Positions 22,129 through 33,408 of a stretch of DNA of 64,000 nucleotides are shown one piece after another; positions within the stretch are counted from its first letter, which is position 1; every line of letters starts with the position of its first letter. This stretch comes from Oscarella lobularis (Eukaryota > Porifera > Homoscleromorpha > Homosclerophorida > Oscarellidae), in contig NC_089185.1 in assembly GCF_947507565.1 (NCBI RefSeq), positions 2,294,001-2,358,000 of the forward strand, read 5' to 3'. The notes under the pieces are model-generated. The model was not told the origin of the DNA. It worked only from the letters and a program-made list of their open reading frames with translations, and searched no databases. The position numbers were made by a program, and so were the translations under genes.

Positions 22129-23528
22129 GTGAGACCACGTGATTTAGTTTGGGCAACTATGATTCGATATTCGGATTCCTCAGAGACAGACGATTTTAGC
22201 GATTACTCTTCGCTGGACTCGAATTCGTACTCCTCGGAGTCGCTGGAGTCGAACCCCTTGGACTCAAATTCAGACTCCTCGGAGACATACGAGGATTGCG
22301 AGAACGTTTCGGAAGGCTTTGATTTCAAAGTCTATGAAAACGCAATTCCTGTCGATATACCGCTTGAAAATTTACCCTCCTTTGCGAAATGTTACGTACA
22401 ATCACCTGAACCGCGTGTGGAGCAAGAGCGGTTGTTTGACGCCGAGAACGGTGGTGCCTCGGCCACCGAAGTAGAGACCATTTTTTCAGGAGTAACCAAC
22501 ATTGCCGGGAAAACGAGGAGAATGACAGTCGAGGATGCTAACGGGAAATCTGCTCTGGTTTGGCACCCTTCGTTAGTTAACAAATTTATAATTATTTAAT
22601 TGTAGCGTGACGATCGCATCTATTTGCCTTGCGAACTTGCTCAATTTGAAGAAGAATATTTTCTTCATTGCGAATACGTATGATATAGCACATAGCGAAG
22701 CCTCATTACAAGAGTCATTCGTATCTAGATTAAAAAGAAGCACGCCTCTCTTGACGCAGAGAAGGCCAATCCAGCTTGGGTTCAGTTCAGCTTTGTCGGC
22801 AGACCCCGAGCAGGCAAAACAACTCTTGCTAATTCTCTCCTCGAAAAACAGAAGGTTATCGAACCTGACGACAGAACGGCAGGTGTAAACGTTCACAATG
22901 CATGTATCTGGGTTGTCGGTTTATCGTCTCTTTGGGATTTTGGCGGGCACGTGTCTTTCCGCGTTGCTCATGCCATTTTCTTCAACTACTCGCTCTCTGT
23001 CTTCATTCTCGTCATCGATCTGTGCCACGAAGACGGCGTAAAGAAGAAAAAGACGGATATTTACGAAGAGGCTCTAGAATCTTTGGCGTTCGTCAAATCA
23101 TCTCGTCGAATCACCGCAATGGAGTCCGGTAAGGTCACTGTGGTTACAGTTGGAAACCAAAAAACGGACGACCGAGAGAACAAAGAATTGACGCCTAGCG
23201 AGGAATTCGAATGGGCTATTGATGACGCGATCAACGCATTTGACAATGTCTTTGAAAACGCTGCCGTAGTAGAGTTGGACTGTAGTAAACCAGGTTCTAA
23301 CGGTATGACGCTATTCCGCATCCGACTAAAAGACATCAGAGACAGCCGCATTGAGGTGGGCTAGACAAAGATTTACGTTCATTGCAGTAAATTCATTATT
23401 GTCGTTACTTCAGAACGCTGCCAAAATCCCTAAAGTGTACGAGCACCTCAAGTATCGCATATTTACACAAATAATAGGCAAACCCGTCGCAAATCGGCTT
23501 CTTAAAGGCCCGCTGGACTGGTCAGTGA
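22129..23528 (+). CDS. ROCO-1: short ANK-Roc-COR protein, COR truncated
   Basis: The putative start is at 22129 (or 22159). The N-terminal third is acidic and Ser/Asp-rich (SDSSETDDFSDYSSL). An ankyrin-like cap follows (EQERLFDAENGG). A short exon 22606-22676 (YLPCELAQFEEEYFLHCEY) corresponds to the last pre-Roc exon of the larger paralogues. The Roc exon is 22729-23355 (627 bp, the same length as in ROCO-A and -B): P-loop GRPRAGKTTL, switch DDRTAGV, WDFGGH, and TVGNQKTD at the G4 position. The next exon from 23414 starts a COR region (KVYEHLKYRIFTQI) but the paralogous text stops near 23520, where the SAM gene begins. The 30-repeat ankyrin array of its relatives is missing. Either this is a minimal ROCO gene or a deletion product. 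Function would be GTP-dependent signalling. Confidence 0.6.
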
Positions 23529-23529
23529 C

Positions 23530-25570
23530 ATGGCGTCTCTCAAAGATCAGTTTTCAGAAGAACTTTTGGTTTATTTTGATGAAGCTCAGTTTTTTATACC
23601 TATTTCTTTGTTTTAGATTGAGTTGTCTCCTCAGTTGCTGCATCTTTTTGGCATCCTGTTTCATGACCTAACTTACGAAAAAACAATTGTCATTCTTCAA
23701 GCATATCGCACTGTTGCTGGGCATTTGCATCAAGTATACACGCACGTCATGAGAGAGCTGTCTAGCAAACTTTCTAACTTTTGATTAGGCCATAATGAAA
23801 CAAAGGAACAAAGCGAATTGGGCAACATGTACTAAAAGCTCAATAGTGGTGTTCTGGGCAATGTATTTCTGGGATTCATCTTTTAATGAGGAACGTGATA
23901 CGGCGAGCATCGCTTTTGATCTTGGCCTTAGCCAGTGAGCTGTATTACGTAGCTCAAATCAGTTTGCGTAATTATCTCTTATAGGTCAAAGTTGTCTGAA
24001 GAGCAAATCGAAGAACTGCTTAAAGTCCAGATGTCAAGCTTATTCTGTGCATTTGAGTTCTTTAGCGGAAAGCTCAAAAGGAGAGAGTTTGAATGTGCTC
24101 TTCTTCCTCGGCCTATGAAAGTCCCTCTTTCAGAGACAGATCGTATAGCTATAAGTAAAGCTATTAAAAGTGCGTTCTCCGCTTTACGCAGCATGCAAGT
24201 CAGCAGCTATAGCGCACATTCTTTTACTAATTATAGCCAAATTACCAAACGATAAGCTTCTTCAAGAGCTGCAAGAGCTTGACGAAATTCTTCGTTTGTC
24301 GCCTGCAGCAGAGCGACATGTAATGCAACATCTTAAAGTAAGCTGCATCTGTAGGTTTTAAAAAATTTTCTGTATGATTAAACATATACTTTTTAGCGTC
24401 TACAGAATTGATAATAATAATAATGTCTTTGTATAGGATTCTCTAAAAAGCTACCTGGGCTTTTACAGCGACAAGGAAGAGTTGCTTTCTATTTTTCCCG
24501 TTTCCGTTCTGCTAGAGAATTGTGTTTCCGTTCTTATGCTTCTCCGAAAGTAAGCCGAACTTATATTTGCTTGCGTCTGTTACAAAACGTGTCTTGTAGA
24601 CTTCAGGGTGATATCCAGGAAAAGTGTTCAAAGGGAACCGCCGAACGTTGGGCGGAAGCCTGTAGTGACGCTTGGGAGCTGCGTTCTAAAAAAGAAGGAG
24701 TCGTGCGCACAGCAGCAAATTCGTACATTTCATCAAGTCAAGTGTCAAATGAATTGTTGGAACCGTTTTTATTCAAAGTAGAAAATAAAACAGGTAAATT
24801 ATTTTGTAATTGTTTGAATTCCACAGTCCTTTCTCTCTTATATTGCAGCCGATTCTTCTGGCGTGCAGTTCCTGCCAGGTGCCCTACGGGTTGAGGTCGA
24901 AAAAATAACAGGAAAAAGTGTTATCATGACGATTGAAATGCCTATTCATTGTAACCGCTGTCAATTAATCATTAGATTCTGCACCTCTCGGAGATTTTTC
25001 TCAGCAACAAAAGTTTGAATCTTTAGATCACAGCATAAGTACAATTAAAAGCGCAATGCATGTCACGTTCCTCATTAATTATCTTTTTTTTTATTTTGCA
25101 GGCTTAGCGTTGATGTCGGTTGAAGATGTGGCGCGTTTTGTTACTGAAGCAGGGTTTGAATCCTACGCAGAAGCTTTTATTGAAAATAAAGTTACCGGCG
25201 AGCAATTGGAGGACTTTGGAAAAGTCGACTTACTTGAGATCGGTATCGCCAAACTCGATCGAGTCAGATTTTTAGTCAAAATCAGAGAAAAAAAGCAGCT
25301 GTCTTTTGGCGGTAAGCATTTGCTCATCTATCCAATATTGTTGTTTTGAACTTTTGATTTTAAACAGAGTTAGGGTCCATGACTGTACAGGAAGTTGTAG
25401 CTCTAGTTGAAGAAATTGGATGTGGAGAATATGTCAAGGTTTTTGAGAAGGAGGGCATCAACGGAAAAGTTTTATATCTGCTTGACGAGGAAGATTTGCA
25501 AGCAATGGGTTTTGAAAGAACAAAGCGGAAAAGTCTTTTGAAGGCAATAAAAAAGCAAGCTCTCTGTTAG
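23530..25570 (+). CDS. Helical protein with two C-terminal SAM domains
   Basis: The gene starts ATG at 23530 (MASLKDQFSEELL). Exon 1 (23530-23568) and exon 2 (23617-23733) are joined in phase through a 48-bp intron. Further exons near 23830-23940, 23985-24350, 24438-24550 and 24593-24795 encode helices without a domain I know. The last two exons each carry one SAM domain: 25104-25312 (MSVEDVARFVTEAGFESYAE) and 25368-25570 (MTVQEVVALVEEIGCGEYVK), ending in TAG. SAM domains often polymerise or recruit partners. A frame change seems needed near 24190, so one exon may be misread or damaged. The N-terminal function is unknown. The start lies where ROCO-1's COR homology stops. Confidence 0.6.
25104..25570 (+). 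other. Tandem SAM domains
   Basis: Two exons, one SAM each. SAM1 spans FVTEAGFESYAEAFIENKVT to the LEIGIAKLDRVRFLVKI helix. SAM2 spans GCGEYVKVFEKEGINGKVL to LLDEEDLQAMGF and a basic helix. Both keep the usual hydrophobic core and the L-x-x-L-G/MGF-type turn. Confidence 0.85.
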
Positions 25571-26099
25571 TGTGTGGTGTCTGCATGTGTTTGCTTGACC
25601 AGATTGTGTAAGTGTACTTTTTATAATGTTTTGTTCTCGTTTGTGCTATGATAGTTTGTGTTGAATATCTACGGTTTGCATAGTTAGACAGCTTTGTACT
25701 TTTTTTTTTATGTTTTGGCTCTGTACAACGTATACGCTATATGCATTATAACGGGCTTGTGAGCATTCTTTCACTTGTTACAAATAACCTAATAATGCGT
25801 TGGCGTAAGCTCCGTTTTTTTGTTTTTAGTTACTATGGCGATTTTATTTTAAAACGCGCATCAAAAATCTTAATTCAGCTTATACGGGCATTTTGAATTC
25901 GAGTCACTGCTTTAAGGCAACTTTTCTTTAGGTAACGAGTTCAGGAATTACTTTTGACAATATACTGAAATCGCATAGGCAAAAAAAGTTTTTGAATGAA
26001 CCGACAAGCAAGTGAAAGTATCCGGGAAACAAAATACCTTGCGTACCACCATTACGACGTTTCACGGTTTGCGAAGACGTCGTAGAAGGCGTTGGGTTT
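25571..26099. other. Intergenic between SAM gene and ROCO-2
   Basis: AT-rich 3' untranslated-like sequence and spacer. A TGACGTCAT element lies just before the first ROCO-2 ankyrin text (26099-26107). No other gene is seen. Confidence 0.4.
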
Positions 26100-29000
26100 G
26101 ACGTCATAACACTAAGTCGAAGAGGAAGGCAATTCTCTACCTCGAATGCGAGGTAATGAGTTGAGGCAGAGGCAAAAGAACGATTGTTTGGCGCTGTGGA
26201 GGCGAATAGCGTAGAAGAAGCGAAAAGTCTTCTTTCGAGTGGAGTCGAAGAAAGATCGAAATATGATCGACAGCGAAAAACACAATGAAAATCCAAAGTT
26301 CAGAAGGGCAGATCGTTGTGATAAAACTTCTTCCGTCACTTCTGGAATCCTACTGAACGAAGTGGTTTTTTGCTATTGGCCAATGGTCTTCCTCGCTGCG
26401 TTCACAAGGAATTTGGAAATGGTAAAATTGCTGTTGCGGGCGAACGACATGTTTTACTCTCTCCTGCTTGTGTATCAATCTGAGTCCGTTCTCCTTCTGA
26501 AATTGGATCATATTCGTTCTGAATCTGAGAGTTTCCGGACGTACCGTAAGCCGATTGCAGGACGATTTTCATCTATTATAATCTATGCATGTATTAAACT
26601 TTCTCATTGCCGGCGTTCTGTTGTGCTGCTCTTGGAGACGAACGCCTTCTCAATTGGATTTTGCGTTCCCCAGTAGGCGTAAGTACCGTATGTTTATTCA
26701 TATGTGACATTTTTAGGTATTTGGATGTGTTTTGAAAACGGGCATGAGCAGCTTGCCAAGATGTTGGCTGCCATAACCAATCTTGCACGTCTTGAAGAAG
26801 TCGGTGGCACTAGTATCTTCAGATTGAGCAGTCACTTGAAAGGCCTATGCTGACAGAATTGTCTTCTAATAGTAATTGTTTGGCATCTTTATTTATAAAA
26901 TTTGTTCTTAGAGAGATTAAAAGTGATTGCTTCAATAATTATTTAAATAATTGAGGTTATAGGTTAAATGTTATTTTTGTTAGGATTACTGCTTCAATGC
27001 TGCTTGTTGCGGAGGAATGAAAATGGCGAAGCTCTTCTTTGTTCTCTTTGAAAACGAGTTTAATTTCAAGCCATACAGCAATAGTGTGAGTTGAAATCGT
27101 GAAGTCTTTGATCAAGGTTCTCGTTTTGGAACCTTGAAAATTTGGCCAGTTTCTGGCGATTTATTCTTTCTAGGTTTTCTGGGCGTTTCCTGGGCTGCAC
27201 GGCGGCGTCATTGAATTTCTTGCTTGAAAATTCTCTTAAAACCTTTTGGCTAGAGAAAGAGAGAAATTTGAAATGATTTTACTCTAATCTACTAGGATGA
27301 GCCTATAGAGCAGTTTACTCTTTGTGTCTCTCTCATTGAAAAGAGAAAGACAAGATAGCTTTTCTTAATTATCTTCTTGACTCAGCAAATAGAAAACTGT
27401 CCATTAATGATTGGATTCCAGTAGAATAGTCTCTATTTTTGCTCGTGATAATATCTCATATTAATTGTAGAAATACGCAACGCCTCTTGCGTTAGCTTGT
27501 CTCGAAAATAACTTTGAATTGGCCAAAGCTTTAATACGTCTGGGAGCGAAAACTCAATTGAGTGAACATGTAGTTTTTCTTTCTTTTGTGTTATGTTCTG
27601 TTGATTTGGATTTTTAGAGTGCAGATCTTCTAGTTAAAGAATCGATACGTAGGCAAGACGTTGCCAGGAATGGCGCAACTAGGGCTCACTATTTCACAGC
27701 TACCTTGTCTTCTCGAGGTACAATCTCTGTTTCTGATTTTTCAGTTGCAATACATTTTATTCAGAAAATGATAATTATTGGAGATTGTCAAAAACATCGA
27801 TGTTCCTTCGACTCTTTTGTTTTGGAGAAAGTTATTCATTTCTACACGTCTAATACCTTGCACTGAGCGTGTGGGTGTGGCTCAAAGAGATCAAGACAAG
27901 CGTTGCTTAACGACGGAGCAAGGCTTGAAGAACGTGACCAGGTAAATGTATTGTATATCAGTACATATTAAATTACCTGAAGAGGCAGTTCTTGAAGCCT
28001 ATTTTTCTTATGTTCAAGTTTCTCCACGTTATATACGTTTTTTAATTAAATAATATTATTCACAAACATGCTTGAGACTGGATGTGACCGAGCTTCACAT
28101 AGAATTGAAACATTTTAGGCAGGAAAGACGCCCGCGATGTGCTGCTCCAAAGTGACGATTCTTCAGTTTCTTATTGAACGATGCGGCGCTGATGTTAACG
28201 CTGTTGAGGAGGTTAAGTCCTACGTTCATGGGTAGTTGCTTAATTAAGTACGAAGTTTCAATTGTATTTCAGTGGGAATCATCTTGGCTTCACACACTGC
28301 CGATGAATGTTCACCTTGAAGCGAGCGTCAAAATTGAAATGCTGAAGTACTTGATTTAGCAAGTTCTCTCACTTGAGCAACCCGGAAATGCAAAACCCTT
28401 TTTTTGACTTGAGCAATTAAAATTGCTTTTGTAATGCAATAGGATGGCAAATTGCCTCACGAAGTTGCATCGAATGAAGCAACGATTTTCCTTCGTTCCA
28501 AATACGTAAGATGCTCTACATAGCGTTTCGGCTGACTCTATCTTTTTCTAGGTAAAAATGATTCACTCTCGTCTTGACACCCGCTTGGGTTCAGTTCTGC
28601 TTCGTCGGTAGACCAAAAGCAGGCAAAACGACTCTCTGCAATTCTCTCCGCCACAAGTCGAAGCCAATCAACCCTGATGATAGAACAGCTGGCGTTGAAG
28701 TTCACACCGTAAATGTTTTCGGAGTCGGCTTGTCGTCTCTGTGAGAGCGGTCAGATTTCTTTCCGGGTTGCCCAAGCAAATTTCTTTATAACTACTCGCT
28801 CTCTGCCTTTGTTGTGGTCATTGATCTGTTTGACGAAAGTGGCGCGAAAAAGACGAGGGGCGGAAATTTTTAATGAAGCGGTTGAATCTATGGCATTTGT
28901 CAAGTCAGCTCGTAAAATCATCACGATGAAACCCGGTAAGGTGACTCTGATCACCGTTGGAAACAAGCGAACAGGCGAACACGAAGAAGACGACGATTTT

Positions 29001-30420
29001 TCACCGTGCAAGGAATTGAAATGGGCCATCGATGATGCTATTGATGCCTTTGGCGACGTCTTTGAAAGCGCTGTCGTTGTAGAGTTAGACTGCAACAAGC
29101 CGTATTCCGTTTTGATGGCCAAGTTTCGGTGTCAAATAAAGCAAATTCGAGAAGAATGTGTCGAGGTTTGTCTAGGAAAATTCTGTATATTAGGATGAGT
29201 TCTTGTTACAAAACAGAACGCTGATCTTGTTCCCAAAGTGTGTGAACGTGTAAAGTACCTCATCTTTACGAATTTGAATCAGTGGCCCGTCTCTACTCGG
29301 CTCCTGAAAAAAGAAGATTTTAACACATTGCTTACCGACAGTCTACAGCGACCACTTCCAGACGAACTGTCCGTTGCAAGGCTGGCTGCTTATCTGCACG
29401 ACACTGGTGCCGTAAGTGTTGTAGCCAAAATGAAGTACTGATATAGAAGGACTTTCTTTAGATTGTCTATTTCTCTGATCTTCAATTAGTATGTCTTCGT
29501 CCATCAGTATTAGTCACCAATCTGATTGGCCCTCTCTTGTCATCTCCTAACGTTTTTCCTATCAGTGCTGTCACTGCTTCTGCGGGTAAAGCTACGAAGA
29601 CTCAAATGGAAAAGGCGCTGCATCGTTTAAAAGGAAAGCAGGAGTCCGAGGGAAATATTGCCGCAACGTTTGCTATCGAAGAAGCGATCAGAGTGATGCT
29701 TGATCTAGGATTGTGCTGCTCTGTTCAAGGCAAAGAAGACGTCTACTACGTTCCGTCTCTGATTGAAGAGTTGAAACCAAGCGCAGTGTGGGAAAAGAAG
29801 CCGAAACTGTCATTCTATCGAGGTCGTCGTTATCGAGTGGTGAACGAGACAACTGACGAGAGTACGTATGATAAAGTAAAGGAAGTCACGGAGGCTGTTC
29901 ACTCTGAAAGAGTTCCTGGTACGCCTATGGACTGGTGCTATGTGTCAAGTGAGGAACTCCGTGATCATAAGGAGAACGTAGCCGTTTACAAGACTATAGT
30001 CTTGCCATTAATTGAAAACAAACGTTTCAATGACCGTGTTCGAGCTGAGCAAAGTAGAGGCGGCAGCTGTCCTACCTGTCAAGTAAAAGATTTGCTGTTT
30101 CCGGTTACAAGAGACGGGCAGGAAAGTACGCGATTTCCAGATGACGGGGATAAGGTCTGCTCATAAAGGCCGTTTCTTTAGTTGGCCGACTTGAGTTGGA
30201 GAATATCTGCTGTGACTTACTCGACACTTGTGACTTGGAAGATATCAGACGTGCAAGTAATCAAAGTAGGGTGCGTTTACAAAAAGTTCTCGAATGGTGG
30301 GTGAGCAGACGCGGGCAGCGTGCAACCGTTGGCAGGATAGTAAGGGTTTGTGAAAGATCTCATGTCAGCAGAAGATGCATAGAGAAAGAGTACAAAGACT
30401 TTATCGATTCAATGTCTTGA
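26100..30420 (+). pseudogene. ROCO-2: diverged ANK-Roc-COR-Death gene, eroded
   Basis: The 5' part has scattered ankyrin exons: RLFGAVEANSVEEAKSLL (about 26180), MVFLAAFTRNLEMVKLLL (26390), ATPLALACLENNFELAKALI (27480) and VTILQFLIERCGADVNAVEE (28150). The pre-Roc exon reads DGKLPHEVASNEATIFLR (28440). The Roc exon (from about 28555) keeps GRPKAGKTTL and DDRTAGV, but the WDFGG motif is destroyed by a short deletion and a stop near 28741. More compensating frame changes follow near 28790 and 28860. COR resumes (KVCERVKYLIFTNLNQW; LIGPLLSSPNVFP, 29500-30166). The last exon (30185-30420) is a death domain (RLELENICCDLLDTCDLEDI ... VLEWWVSRRGQRATVGRI). Loss of the switch II motif argues that the GTPase is dead even if transcripts exist. 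The exact start is not clear. Confidence 0.6.
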
Positions 30421-31340
30421 GCATTTTTAGCAAGCATTTGTTCAATAAATTTTGTTTGCATGCTTGCATATGTACACTTCTTTCAATTTCCTTTCTCTTG
30501 AACGAGTTTCTGCGACTGGGAAAATGCATGGGATTATTTATATACATGTGTTTGTGAAGATCGTTTACAACAAGAAAGCTACAGCGCAAGCTAACGCTCA
30601 GGGCACTCTAAGAAAATGGAAGGAAAGACGGAAAGACCTCGATGAAAGCTGAAATAATATATACCTAACGCACGGTGCCAAGAGCGGCAGGACAGACTTT
30701 CAAACGCGCATGCGTTGTTGCTAGGGTTATCCACCGCAATCTCGCGTTCTCCGTGGGCTCGCATTATCCCTCTTACCAACTGAGCTTCGAGTTGTTTTGT
30801 AAAAAAAGATATTTAGTAAGAGTTTTTCTAACATTTCGCTGACGTACTGCGTCTGCGGATACGCAGGGATGAAGTTCTGCGTAATGCGAGAACCGATTGC
30901 CTAAAAAAATTTCTTAGCGCAAAACTAACAGTTCTTTTAGTAATCTCCCAATCGCACATGAGTTTGAGGTCAAAAAACTACCTGTACGAGGACGAAAAAT
31001 GGCGCGCGAATCGCCACAGGTGCAACATGAGCCCCAATAAATAGAAAGCGAGAATGTTTAGCGCCTCTTTTATCACTGCCATGCATTCGTAACACCCTAA
31101 GGCTAAGGTCTGAGCAGGGATTCACGCAAAATTTGGCCTTGAAGTGGGTTCAAAAATTTCAACACGCTCTCGTCAAAAACTGTCCCCCCCAACTAAAAAT
31201 TCGTCGGACCTCAAATCGAAGCTTTTTCCCAAAGCTTCGATTAAAGGAAACCCGACGCTTATCCATTGCGTGTGGACCTTATCCAAAGCCGTTTTGTGAC
31301 CCATAGTCATCAGAGAACACGTAACAATACCCTAATAGAG

Positions 31341-32243
31341 GATATTAGGGAGGAGGGGCTAAGGCCGTGCATGCGCAGAAGTTGGGGTAGAGTCGCGAAT
31401 ACGTGGGAGGTGCATTCGGCGTTGTCTCCCGCGGCAGTGGTACCATTTCCACTCTTAGCCCTTACGGTAAGCTTCTCTTAGAGTATGTGCGCACTCCCTG
31501 CTGTGGTTGTTTCTCTGTTTAGGGAGTTCTCTTCGCCAGGAAGTCAGCCAAATCCAATATCCGGACCACACCCCTAAAGGGTAAAATCGCCCTTTTCTCG
31601 CTGGAACAGAAGTGAACGAACTAACGACTCGAACCCTCACGGACAGAAACGTATTTTATAGCGTAGCGATCGTAGTTTTTCATATGAATGGCGACGGAAA
31701 TGGTCATTTCTAAACATTGTTGCATTGTCTTGTCTGCGCAAGCGATCTCTTGACCTACGCATGGCTACGTCGTCTCACGGCCAAAGACAATGCTGCACTT
31801 ATAAATGCCACAATCGAAAACGACGTCGTCCAGAGCTTCCTGAATCGTTTGAGCGAGTTTGTGGCTGCCCTAGGCTCGAGTACTCTTCTTGCCCATTCAT
31901 ATGAAAAACTACGATTGCTACGCTATAAAATACGTTTCTGTCCGTGAAGGTTCGAGTCGTTAGTTCGTTCACTTCTGTTCCAGCGAGAAAAGGGCGATTT
32001 TACCCTTTAGGGGCGTGGTCCGGATATTGGATTTGGCTGACTTCCTGGCGAAGAGAACTCCCTAAACAGAGAAACAACCACAGCAGGGAGTGCGCACATA
32101 CTCTAAGAGAAGCTTACCGTAAGGGCTAAGAGTGGAAATGGTACCACTGCCGCGGGAGACAACGCCGAATGCACCTCCCACGTATTCGCGACTCTACCCC
32201 AACTTCTGCGCATGCACGGCCTTAGCCCCTCCTCCCTAATATC
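31341..32243. repeat. Inverted repeat 1: two 351-bp arms, 201-bp spacer
   Basis: Arms 31341-31691 and 31893-32243 match as reverse complements with few mismatches (for example CACACCCC versus CGCCCC). The spacer 31692-31892 is single-copy in the window and keeps an open frame (LTAKDNAALINATIENDVVQ). Confidence 0.9.
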
Positions 32244-33079
32244 ACGGATCTTAGAGGAGATGGATAGGCAACGCGCGCACATTGTGACGTTCAATCCGTG
32301 CCTGGGTTACGCCCCCTTGCCCACTTGTGACGTCGCTCAGAAAACACCCCATTCCTCCGAGCGCGAAGGCACTCCAGCCTTTGGAGCAGCTTGAGAAGGT
32401 CACTCAATGCCTAAATAATGCTTCCGATAGCCGTTCCTAATAAGCGATGCTTTCCCGAAAAGGATATCGGCCCGTTTCTCCCGAGCATGCGATGAACCAG
32501 ACTTTGTGCGATTTTCATGACGATTCTACACGTTTACAGAACCCCAAAGTCCATTCACATTGTAGGCTATACACGTGAAAGTGCAACTGTCGTACCCAAG
32601 ATCATCTGCAATCTCCAATAGTCAAAATCGCGACGATTTTTTAGCACGCTCACTTTCAGCACGTCACAAAATCGTCGCGATTTTGACTATTAGAGATTGC
32701 AGATGATCTTGGGTACGACAGTTGCACTTTCACGTGTATAGTCTACAATGTGAATGAACTTTGGGGTTCTGTAAACGTGTAGAATCGTCATAAAAATCGC
32801 ACAAAGTCTGGTTCATCGCGTGCTGGGGAGAAACGGGCCGATATCCCTTTCGGGAAAGCATCGCTTATTAGGAACAGCTATCGGAAGCGTTACTTAGGCA
32901 TTGAGTAACCTTCTCAAGCTGCTCCAAAGGCTGGAGTGCCTTCGCGCTCGGAGGAATGGGGTGTTTTCTGAGCGACGTCACAAGTGGGCAAGGGGGCGTA
33001 ACCCAGGCACGGATTGAACGTCACAATGTACTGCAACGTGCGCGCGTTGCCTATCCATCTCCTCTAAGATCCGTGCTAA
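32237..33079. repeat. Inverted repeat 2: two about 405-bp arms, 27-bp loop
   Basis: Arms 32237-32640 and 32668-33079 are near-perfect reverse complements around a short loop. The arm tips read AAAATCGCGACGATTTT-like sequence, which shares the AAAATCGTC word with the arrays at 19.6 and 45 kb. Confidence 0.9.
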
Positions 33080-33339
33080 TATCCTCTATTGGTAGAGACG
33101 CGAGCATGCGCAAACAGAAAATTTATTATTGGCTCCCTGCTCCCATTCATTGATGCTTGATCATGCGCGTTTGAAAGTCCGCCCTGCCGCCAAGAGCAGG
33201 GTTAGGTCGAAGGAAGCGCCATGAACAAAATTAATTGTTTCACCGTCTTAAAAGCGAAAAAAAAGACTTCAATAATAATTTCTTTGTGCCACAACATTCT
33301 ACTTCTGATCCGGATGAGCAAGCGTGAATTTCTTCTACT

Positions 33340-33408
33340 TGCAAAGACGTCATTGTGTTTGTCATGTGATCGGTCATCAACCAATAGGCTGCAAGTGTTG
33401 TTTACGCT
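33340..33408 (+). promoter_or_regulatory. ROCO-A proximal promoter
   Basis: It contains GACGTCATT (33346), GTCATGTGAT (33361-33370), CCAATAGG (33381-33388) and GTTTACGCT just before the ATG at 33409. The same block precedes ROCO-B and ROCO-C. GACGTCA is CRE-like, TCATGTGA is an E-box of the MITF/TFE type, and CCAAT fits NF-Y; factor names are inferences. Confidence 0.6.

Larger units (their letters stand above)
30663..33207. mobile_element. Composite fold-back element between ROCO-2 and ROCO-A
   Basis: The outer ends (about 30663-30713 and 33157-33207) are imperfect inverted repeats: both contain ACTTTCAAACGCGCATG and begin with ACCTAAC. Inside are two long, near-perfect inverted repeats placed side by side: 31341-31691 with 31893-32243, and about 32237-32640 with 32668-33079. 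The sequence AATAGAGGATATTAG at 31334 is repeated inverted at 33077-33090, so the inner part (31334-33090) looks like a unit of its own. No transposase is encoded. This is a non-autonomous, fold-back type element or nested MITEs. Confidence 0.8.

Noticed and set aside
31944-32129. Near-identical 61-codon frames in the two fold-back arms
   Set aside because: They are the same repeat arm read twice; no domain and no sign of coding selection.
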